From positions 124,001 through 188,000 of the forward strand of contig JARGPI010000004.1 of assembly GCA_029213005.1 (NCBI GenBank): DNA of 64,000 nucleotides, in the 5' to 3' direction. Source of the stretch: Verrucomicrobiales bacterium (lineage in GTDB: Bacteria > Verrucomicrobiota > Verrucomicrobiia > Verrucomicrobiales > DEV007). The position numbers and the translations under genes were made by a program. Each line of letters starts with the position of its first letter. Position 1 is the stretch's first letter. Of this stretch, positions 57,836-64,000 are shown piece after piece. The notes below the pieces were generated by a model that saw only the letters and a list, made by a program, of their open reading frames with translations, was not told the DNA's origin and did not search any database.

Positions 57836-58246
57836 ATGGAAACAATCATCGATGACGAAGCGGCCATGATGGCGCTTGGTGAAGAGATCGCCCGGAAGCT
57901 GCAGCCCGGGAACGTCCTCGCTCTCGTCGGGGACCTCGGAGCGGGAAAAACCCACCTCAGCAAAGGCATCGTAGCAGGCCTGAATTCCAGGGCCGATGTC
58001 ACCAGCCCGACTTTTTCACTCGTGAATGAGTATCGGGATGGAAAGCTGAATGTCTTTCACTTCGATTTTTATCGTCTCGAATCCGTCGACGAACTGGAAC
58101 AAATCGGCTGGGAGGAATATCTCGAAGAAGACGGCGTCCTCATCGTCGAATGGGCCGACAAATTTCCTGAAGTAATGCCCGGTGACACCGTATGGTTTCA
58201 TTTCGAAATCAACGAAGACGGCTCCCGCACCATTCAGACGGACTGA
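57836..58246 (+). CDS. tsaE: tRNA threonylcarbamoyladenosine biosynthesis protein TsaE
   Basis: TsaE is the ATPase of the t6A complex (TsaBDE) that modifies ANN-decoding tRNAs. The 136-residue protein has the P-loop GDLGAGKTHLSKGIV (residues 33-47), VTSPTFSLVNEYRDG and FHFDFYRLESVDELEQIG, and the C-terminal EEDGVLIVEWADKFPEVMP. All are canonical, and so is the length. It is in the thiL-tsaE arrangement and is followed by the ThuA-dehydrogenase gene after 50 nt, on the same strand. Confidence 0.95.
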   Translation: METIIDDEAAMMALGEEIARKLQPGNVLALVGDLGAGKTHLSKGIVAGLNSRADVTSPTFSLVNEYRDGKLNVFHFDFYRLESVDELEQIGWEEYLEEDGVLIVEWADKFPEVMPGDTVWFHFEINEDGSRTIQTD

Positions 58247-58296
58247 AAAACGCTGCTAGGGTTTGTGGGCGCGATGTCATAGTTTTGACCTGAACT

Positions 58297-61200
58297 ATGA
58301 ATCGAATTTCCTTTGCGATCGCATCCCTCATTCCCCTGCTGTTATTGCCGCACTCCGCAATCTCACAGGAGGGGAAACTGTACAGGGTACAATCTGAAAC
58401 GGTACAGGGTACAGTCTCCCAAAAAAGGCTGAAAGTCTTAATTGTCGATGGCGCGAACAATCATGATTGGCAGGTCACGACGGATTCGCTGAGAGCGACC
58501 CTGCAAGCAGCCGGCGTTTTCGATGTTACCGTTTCAACCGCGCCGGAGCAGAAAACGCTCCGCACAATTCGACCACCCCGCGACGAAAGCCTGAAGGCAT
58601 TTTATCCTGCATTTGAGAAATTGAAGAAAGAAGCCTTCGCCCCAAGTGAAGCCCGGCTCAACGAAGCATGGCAAAACTGGAATCCCGATTTTTCGAAATA
58701 CGACACCGTTCTGCTCAACTACAACGGTCGCGACTGGAACCCGGCAACCAGAACCGCTTTTGTAAACTATATAGAGAATGGCGGAGGCGCCGTGCTGGTT
58801 CACGCCGCCAACAACGCCTTCGCAAACTGGGACGAATTCAACCGGATTATCGGAATGGGTTGGCGAAAAGCGCCCTACGGAAAAGCGATTAAAATCGATC
58901 CGGAAAACGGAGAGCCCTATTGGGACAAAGAAGCGGGGAATTCCGGTCACGGCTCCAAACACCCTTTCGAAGTCACGGTGCGGTCACCCGACCATCCGAT
59001 CATGAAAGGCATGCCGCCGGTCTGGATGCACGGCACCGATGAGCTATATCACAACATGCGAGGTCCGGCTGAGAATCTGAAAATCCTGTCCTCCGCCTAC
59101 TCCGATCCCAAAAAGGGTGGTACCGGAAAGCACGAGCCAATCACCTGGGAAGTGAAGTATGGGAAAGGGCGCATCATTGTCACCACGATGGGGCATTTCT
59201 GGCCGGGACAGGATAATACGGATAGTTTGGAATGCCCCGGATTCCGAACGGTTTTGACGTCGGCCTGTGAATATGTCGCAACCGGTTCGGACGAACTTGC
59301 CGTAGCGGTAAACATCATTTGGGAAGCTGAGGATCGCTCAATGGACCTCGCAGGGACACTACCGCCCCTCCCCAAAAAAGAGGCCAATCCCTATGCGATG
59401 CTTTCGCCCGAAGAGGAAAAATCGACCTTTAAACTCGCCCCCGGCTACACCATCGAACTTGTCGCATCCGAACCGGATGTTCAGGAACCGGTTCTAACAG
59501 TCTGGGATGGAAACGGAGTCATGTACGTTGCGGAAATGCGCAGCTACATGCAAAACGTCGAAGGCAAAGGCACCAAAGAAGCCAAAAACAGTACCATCAA
59601 GCGACTCGAAGATACCAACGGCGACGGCACTTACGATCGGGTCACCACCTTTGCCGAAAATCTCAATCTCCCCCGCGCAATCCTTCCGCTCGATGACCGG
59701 ATCGTCGTCCGTGAAACCGATTCCATGGACATCATCTGCCTGCGGGATACCGACGGCGACGGCGTTTCCGATGAAAAAACTTTACTATATGAACGCGGCT
59801 CCCACGGACGCGGGGCAATCGGTGTTTCGGTGGAACACCAGGACTCCGGTCTCGACTGGAATATAGACAACCACATCTATATCTCCTACAACATCGAGCG
59901 GTATCGCTTCACCGATGGAACCTGGAGAGCGGAGAAACAGCGCGGCCATTGGACCCAGTGGGGATTAACGCACAACGATGTCGGCGACCTCTACTGGGTT
60001 ACCAACACCGCTCCAATGGCATCTCCCTACCTGCATCCCAAATACTGGGAAACCACCACCCGGCTCGCCGGGAAAGGCATCAATGGGGTTCCTGTCGATA
60101 TGGGCATGCCTCATTCCCCGGATTTTCTCAGCGTCAAAAGCCTTTGTCTACTCGATGACAGAGGCGGAGCCGCCAAAGAAGTCCGCGGATTCACCTCGAC
60201 CTGTGGTCAGTCCGTGTTCCGGGGTAATAAATTGCAGATCGACGATTATGGCCGTTACTTCGTCTGTGATCCGACAATCCATGTTGTCCGGCGCGCCAAC
60301 CTGACAAAAAAAGACGGCCTCGACTACCTCGAGAAAACCGAACCGGCCATGGAGGAATTTCTCTTATCCTCCGATATCAATTGTCGATTCGTTAATACCG
60401 CAACCGGTCCCGACGGTTATCTCTACATCACCGATATGTATCGGGGAATTATTCAGGATGCGGCCTGGCTTTCCCCCGAACCCCGCAAAAATATAGTCGC
60501 GAACGGACTCGATAAAAATATACAACACGGACGCATCTGGCGGGTTCGAAAAACGACAGCAACGCCCGGCAAACTCCCCGAAATGCTGACCGAGCCGACG
60601 CATGAACTGGTACGTCACCTCGAAAATGGAAACGGCTGGTGGCGGGACACCGCGCAAAAGTTGATTATTCTCCGCGACGACCGCAATTTGATCGTTCCTT
60701 TGCTCGAAGGGATGGTGCGTTTTTCAACCAATCCCCTGACCCGCCTTCACGCTCTCTGGACCCTTGAAGGGATCGGCACCCTCACTCCGGAGTTTGTTCT
60801 CTCGTCCTGTTCCGATCGCGACCCGAGAGTTCGGAGCGCGGCGGTTCAAATATCAGAACGCTGGCTGGATCAGGAAACCGTCGTCTCTGCTCTGTCCAAA
60901 CTTGCCGACGATCGCGATCCCTCCGTGGCCCGCCAGATCATTCTATCGCTCGGATTAGCGGAATCCCCGGAGGCCGAAACCGGTATCCAGACCGCCGCCC
61001 GGAAACACCTCAAAAACAAAGGAGTGATCCTTGCGACCTGCGTTTCCCTCTGGGGAAAAAAAGACCTGCACCTGATCCGGGATATCGAGGAAGGTAACAT
61101 CGATCCCGGGACGGCGATGACGTGGAAGCACTACCTGGCAAACTGGAACAAAGGGATTGAATTCCCCGACGATATCGATCGCGATCACAAGCGACTCGTG

Positions 61201-61602
61201 GAAGGCGGCGAGCGAATCTACTTCAAAAGCTGCGTCACCTGCCACGGACCTGAAGGCAGAGGCATCAAAGTGCCCGGCACGGACCTGATGTTAGCCCCCT
61301 CTCTCGTTGAGAGTCCCCGCGTCCATGGCTCCCCCCGGAAGTTGGCAAGCCTGTTACAGCATGGAATGACCGGGCCCCTCGATGGAAAAACCTACCAGGC
61401 CGGCTTCATGGCTCCGGCGAAAGCACTGGGGATCACACGGAACGATCGTCTCGCGGAAACCCTGAGCTTCATCCGCTATGCCTGGGGCAGGAAAAGCGGT
61501 CCGGTAACCAGGGAGGACGTCGCCGCTGCGATGAAGCAATTTCCAAACCGGACTGGCCCATGGACTCAGGCCGAGCTGGACCAGGCGGAAATCCAACCGT
61601 AA
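58297..61602 (+). CDS. ThuA - PVC-type dehydrogenase - HEAT - cytochrome c fusion
   Basis: The 1101-residue exported protein has a signal peptide (residues 1-23). A ThuA-like glutamine-amidotransferase-fold domain covers about 45-330 (RLKVLIVDGANNHDWQ, VLLNYNGRDW, GGGAVLVHAANNAFANW). A dehydrogenase beta-propeller follows (about 370-760; VASEPDVQEPVLTVWDGNGV). HEAT-like repeats come next, then a C-terminal heme domain with CVTCH at residues 979-983. ThuA family proteins take part in trehalose or other sugar oxidation, so sugar-linked electron transfer is plausible. Between the signal peptide and ThuA, residues about 27-40 (YRVQSETVQGTV region) are encoded by two palindromic repeat units, an in-frame insertion. 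Stop to stop with the DUF1080 gene is 2 nt. Confidence 0.92.
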   Translation: MNRISFAIASLIPLLLLPHSAISQEGKLYRVQSETVQGTVSQKRLKVLIVDGANNHDWQVTTDSLRATLQAAGVFDVTVSTAPEQKTLRTIRPPRDESLKAFYPAFEKLKKEAFAPSEARLNEAWQNWNPDFSKYDTVLLNYNGRDWNPATRTAFVNYIENGGGAVLVHAANNAFANWDEFNRIIGMGWRKAPYGKAIKIDPENGEPYWDKEAGNSGHGSKHPFEVTVRSPDHPIMKGMPPVWMHGTDELYHNMRGPAENLKILSSAYSDPKKGGTGKHEPITWEVKYGKGRIIVTTMGHFWPGQDNTDSLECPGFRTVLTSACEYVATGSDELAVAVNIIWEAEDRSMDLAGTLPPLPKKEANPYAMLSPEEEKSTFKLAPGYTIELVASEPDVQEPVLTVWDGNGVMYVAEMRSYMQNVEGKGTKEAKNSTIKRLEDTNGDGTYDRVTTFAENLNLPRAILPLDDRIVVRETDSMDIICLRDTDGDGVSDEKTLLYERGSHGRGAIGVSVEHQDSGLDWNIDNHIYISYNIERYRFTDGTWRAEKQRGHWTQWGLTHNDVGDLYWVTNTAPMASPYLHPKYWETTTRLAGKGINGVPVDMGMPHSPDFLSVKSLCLLDDRGGAAKEVRGFTSTCGQSVFRGNKLQIDDYGRYFVCDPTIHVVRRANLTKKDGLDYLEKTEPAMEEFLLSSDINCRFVNTATGPDGYLYITDMYRGIIQDAAWLSPEPRKNIVANGLDKNIQHGRIWRVRKTTATPGKLPEMLTEPTHELVRHLENGNGWWRDTAQKLIILRDDRNLIVPLLEGMVRFSTNPLTRLHALWTLEGIGTLTPEFVLSSCSDRDPRVRSAAVQISERWLDQETVVSALSKLADDRDPSVARQIILSLGLAESPEAETGIQTAARKHLKNKGVILATCVSLWGKKDLHLIRDIEEGNIDPGTAMTWKHYLANWNKGIEFPDDIDRDHKRLVEGGERIYFKSCVTCHGPEGRGIKVPGTDLMLAPSLVESPRVHGSPRKLASLLQHGMTGPLDGKTYQAGFMAPAKALGITRNDRLAETLSFIRYAWGRKSGPVTREDVAAAMKQFPNRTGPWTQAELDQAEIQP
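58377..58416. repeat. Palindromic repeat locus E (two units inside the ThuA-dehydrogenase gene)
   Basis: Units at 58377-58394 (perfect consensus) and 58399-58416 (TACAGGGTACA core). They are in the reading frame just after the signal peptide and are translated as part of the linker (LYRVQSETVQGTV). The frame stays open, so the insertion is tolerated. Confidence 0.93.
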
Positions 61603-61604
61603 TC

Positions 61605-62237
61605 CTATTTCTTAGTTAACGTCACGTTGCGAAACCAAACGGGATGACCGTGATACTGAAAACCAATGTGACCGGAGCGCGGCAAATCTTTCAGTGCGGT
61701 CTTGAATTTGTTCTTTGAACCATCGGGATTTTGATTGGCCTTGTTCCAGTTATCGATATTGGCTTCAAGGATTGTTTCACCGTTCAGGACAACTGTGATC
61801 TCCGGACCTTCACAGGTTAACGTTATCTTGTTCCACTCACCATCAGGCTTACCAGCTCTATCTTTGGGAGCTTTGGCATCGTAAAGCGAGCCGATGATGT
61901 GTTTCCCATCGTAAATGTCATTGGAAGCGATCTGGATTTCAAACCCTTCCTGAACCGGATTTTTCGGGTTGGTCCGGAAGAAGAGCCCGCTGTTGCACTT
62001 TTCTGAAGTCTTGTACTCCAGACTGATCTCAAAATTCTCGAAGGTCTCTTTCGACCAGATATATCCACCCGGTTTCTCTGAGGTTTGCAGCACTCCATCT
62101 TTCAATTCCCAGCCGCCGGCTTTTGCGACGTTCCACTGGTCGAGGTTGCCATCGAGAAGATTAATGGGAGCCGCGTCCTCCGCAAAAGCAATGGAGCTGA
62201 AGAGTAACGCGATAAGTAAATTAACTGATTTTTTCAT
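61605..62237 (-). CDS. Exported DUF1080 protein
   Basis: A 210-residue protein with a signal peptide (MKKSVNLLIALLFSSIAFA) and one DUF1080 domain: INLLDGNLDQWNVAKAGGWE, ENFEISLEYKTSEKCNSGLF and GFEIQIASNDIYDGKHIIGS, closing with GHIGFQYHGHPVWFRNVTL. It is probably a periplasmic concanavalin-like protein acting on glycans or glycosides. It is convergent with the ThuA-dehydrogenase gene, with two nucleotides between stop codons. It shares its fold with the protein at 2717-3373 and the N-terminus of the first dehydrogenase. Confidence 0.87.
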   Translation of the reverse strand: MKKSVNLLIALLFSSIAFAEDAAPINLLDGNLDQWNVAKAGGWELKDGVLQTSEKPGGYIWSKETFENFEISLEYKTSEKCNSGLFFRTNPKNPVQEGFEIQIASNDIYDGKHIIGSLYDAKAPKDRAGKPDGEWNKITLTCEGPEITVVLNGETILEANIDNWNKANQNPDGSKNKFKTALKDLPRSGHIGFQYHGHPVWFRNVTLTKK

Positions 62238-62339
62238 AAGTCTGAACCTGAACCATCATGTTCGGTTTAGACCATAAATCACCTTGAAGTTCGGGCACGA
62301 TTGCGCGCACGAATCGCCCTATTATAAAGGGGGCAGGGA

Positions 62340-63233
62340 TTAATCCCGCTTCCGCTTGCTGAAGAGGCGGAAACGATTTCCCCCGACTTCGCTTGCTGCG
62401 GCAGCTGGCTGCTGCTCCTGAAAAGCTTTGGCGGCATCCATGCGCTCCTGCAACTCCGCCGCTTTAATATCAGCCTGACGCTTTTTGCGGTTCGCGAATA
62501 GACCTTTTCCCTGGGCCTGCTGATAAAGACTGTTAATCTCTTCCAATTTCTGCTGTTCCAATGGATCGGTTTGAGTCACAACCAGTTGCAGGTCAGCAGG
62601 GATATTCTTGGAATAATCGTAGGTTTCAAGCGGGAGCGGTTCGCCCTGATGGTCATACTTCTGGACCACTTTGCGAAGCGGCGCACCGGAAGAACTCCAC
62701 AGGCGCTGCTCGATGACGCGTCCAAAATTATCGTAAACGAACTTTCCGCGATACTTATAACTTCCCCGACCGTCATAGATCATCACCTCGTCTGGATTGC
62801 CGCTTGGATTTAAGGTGATCTTCCGCTCCAGAACAATAGGATCGTCGCCGGTGAGTGACTTCTTTTTGGTGTGCTGGATTACCAGGTTATCCGCCTGGAC
62901 GTGTTCAATATCCGAAATCGTCTCCGTATAAGTTCCATCCGAATGGTTTTCGGCGCGCCCCCAGATACTGGTTTCTTTGGGCATCTTCTTCTTGAACTTG
63001 ATCTTCACATGGCTCCCTGCGTTCTGACTACTGATCTGAGTAGGTGTCACATAAGCCGTTTCGCTCCTGATCTGACGATTCGCGAGATTGGAGCCGTTGA
63101 AGCCCGAATTCCCGTTAACCATGCTGTTCATCTGTCTTGGTGCCGTCTGCCCCGGTTGGTGAAACTGAGCTTGAACCGTAAAGGGAAGAGCTAAAAAACC
63201 GAGGATACCAAAGATTGAGAAAAGACTTTTCAT
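62340..63233 (-). CDS. Exported hypothetical protein with basic, glutamine-rich C-terminus
   Basis: The 297-residue protein has a signal peptide (FSIFGILGFLALPFTVQA, near residues 4-21). A beta-rich central domain has repeats of short strands (MIYDGRGSYKYRGKFVYDNF; KYDHQGEPLPLETYDYSKN) that resemble YD-like or WG-like strand pairs. The C-terminus is a long helical, Q/E/R-rich segment (residues about 230-297). I do not recognise a family. The upstream spacer to trxB is 100 nt, and the DUF1080 gene start lies about 100 nt beyond its stop. Confidence 0.68.
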   Translation of the reverse strand: MKSLFSIFGILGFLALPFTVQAQFHQPGQTAPRQMNSMVNGNSGFNGSNLANRQIRSETAYVTPTQISSQNAGSHVKIKFKKKMPKETSIWGRAENHSDGTYTETISDIEHVQADNLVIQHTKKKSLTGDDPIVLERKITLNPSGNPDEVMIYDGRGSYKYRGKFVYDNFGRVIEQRLWSSSGAPLRKVVQKYDHQGEPLPLETYDYSKNIPADLQLVVTQTDPLEQQKLEEINSLYQQAQGKGLFANRKKRQADIKAAELQERMDAAKAFQEQQPAAAASEVGGNRFRLFSKRKRD

Positions 63234-63333
63234 GACACGTAGACCGGGAGGTAGAATGAAGAACGACTCATCCTAACTTTACATTAGAAATGGGGCAAGC
63301 TTATTGAAATTAAGGAGTCTTAACTAACGGGAA

Positions 63334-64000
63334 TTATTCCATTTCAGCGAGATACCGCTCGGCATCGAGAGCTGCCTGACAGCCGTTTCCTGCCGCAGTA
63401 ATCGCCTGACGGTAAACATGGTCAGCAACATCACCCGCTGCAAAAATGCCTTCGACACTGGTCTGAGTGCCGGACTTCTGAAGAATGTATCCGTTTTCAT
63501 CCAATTCCACTCCGGTGCCGGCGAGGAAAGAAGTATTCGGGATATGCCCGATCGCAACAAACACGCACTTCACCTCTTTTTTCGAAACGGAACCGTCCTG
63601 AGTGTTGCTCAATCCGATCTCGGTCATCTCACCTTTTTCATCGGTGATGTAATCAGTGACCTGAGAATTCCAGAGTGGCTCAATTTTTGGATTGGCCAGA
63701 ACCCGGTCGCTCATAATTTTCGATGCGCGCAGCTCGTCACGGCGGTGAACCAGATAGACTTTGCTGGCAAAACGCGTCAGGAAATTGGCTTCTTCAGCAG
63801 CGGAATCGCCCCCGCCGATCACAGCAACCGGAACATCCGGATAAAAAGCGCCGTCACAAGTTGCGCAGGACGTCAGCCCGTGGCCGATCAATTCTTTTTC
63901 ATTCGGAAGCCCAAGATGGCGGGGACTTGCACCCGTTGCGATGATGATCGTTTTCGCCTCGTAGCCCGTTCCGCTCATCGTTTTGAGCTTGAAACCGCCT
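63334..64000 (-). CDS. trxB: Thioredoxin reductase, 5' end outside the window
   Basis: The window holds about the last 222 residues of a thioredoxin reductase, which transfers electrons from NADPH through FAD to thioredoxin. The redox-active CATC is seen (SCATCDGAFYPD), followed by the NADPH-binding domain VAVIGGGDSAAEEANFLTR and FVAIGHIPNTSFL. The FAD-binding C-terminus follows, with IFAAGDVADHVYRQAITAAG. The N-terminal FAD GxGxxG segment is beyond the right edge, and the start codon is not in the window. Confidence 0.95.
   Translation of the reverse strand, partial: GGFKLKTMSGTGYEAKTIIIATGASPRHLGLPNEKELIGHGLTSCATCDGAFYPDVPVAVIGGGDSAAEEANFLTRFASKVYLVHRRDELRASKIMSDRVLANPKIEPLWNSQVTDYITDEKGEMTEIGLSNTQDGSVSKKEVKCVFVAIGHIPNTSFLAGTGVELDENGYILQKSGTQTSVEGIFAAGDVADHVYRQAITAAGNGCQAALDAERYLAEME

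Overview
The window looks like the chromosome of a member of the Verrucomicrobiota (PVC superphylum). The sequence basis is the set of lineage-typical secreted proteins: two very large dehydrogenase-cytochrome fusions of the Pirellula/Verrucomicrobium type, a DUF1552/DUF1592 cytochrome pair, three DUF1080 domains and a sulfatase-like protein. These sit beside an ordinary bacterial tRNA-tuf-secE-nusG-rplKAJL-rpoBC cluster. Assignment below phylum level is not possible from this window. Most housekeeping starts here have no recognisable Shine-Dalgarno sequence.

Layout. 1-10 kb: exported proteins, probably for glycan or sulfated-polysaccharide turnover: a large unknown secreted protein, a phosphodiester-glycosidase-like protein, a DUF1080 protein, a sulfatase-fold protein whose catalytic motif is lost, a DUF1080-dehydrogenase-cytochrome fusion and a GH71/99-like protein. 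10-15 kb: a minus-strand dTDP-rhamnose operon headed by an ArnT-like membrane glycosyltransferase. 15-21 kb: NagZ, a ferritin-like DUF2383 protein, a membrane VWA protein and a photolyase. 21.2-35 kb: tRNA-Thr, tuf, tRNA-Trp, secE, nusG, rplK, rplA, rplJ, rplL, rpoB, rpoC, with internal terminators and a structured 400-nt rplL-rpoB spacer. 35-44 kb: a DUF3820 protein, an MGMT-like protein, an SLC13 permease coupled to an FAD monooxygenase, the DUF1552/DUF1592 pair, and a membrane protein with a VWA-like lipoprotein. 44-49 kb: a type IIA topoisomerase pair interrupted by a four-helix-bundle (S23/IVP) gene flanked by long inverted repeats. 49-58 kb: SPFH protein, NAD-kinase-like protein, beta-CASP nuclease, TilS, nitroreductase, desaturase, zinc-ribbon coiled-coil protein, ThiL and TsaE. 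58-64 kb: a ThuA-dehydrogenase-cytochrome fusion, DUF1080 and an unknown exported protein, then the 3' part of trxB, which is cut by the window edge.

Two features stand out. First, a dispersed palindromic repeat with core TGTAC-AGG-GTACA occurs 11 times at five loci: between genes, behind the rpoBC terminator, in a divergent promoter region, and in frame inside the ThuA-dehydrogenase gene, where it adds about 13 residues. Second, the topoisomerase operon carries what looks like a 23S-rRNA-type intervening-sequence element outside rRNA: a four-helix-bundle gene between 33-nt inverted repeats that match at 29 positions.
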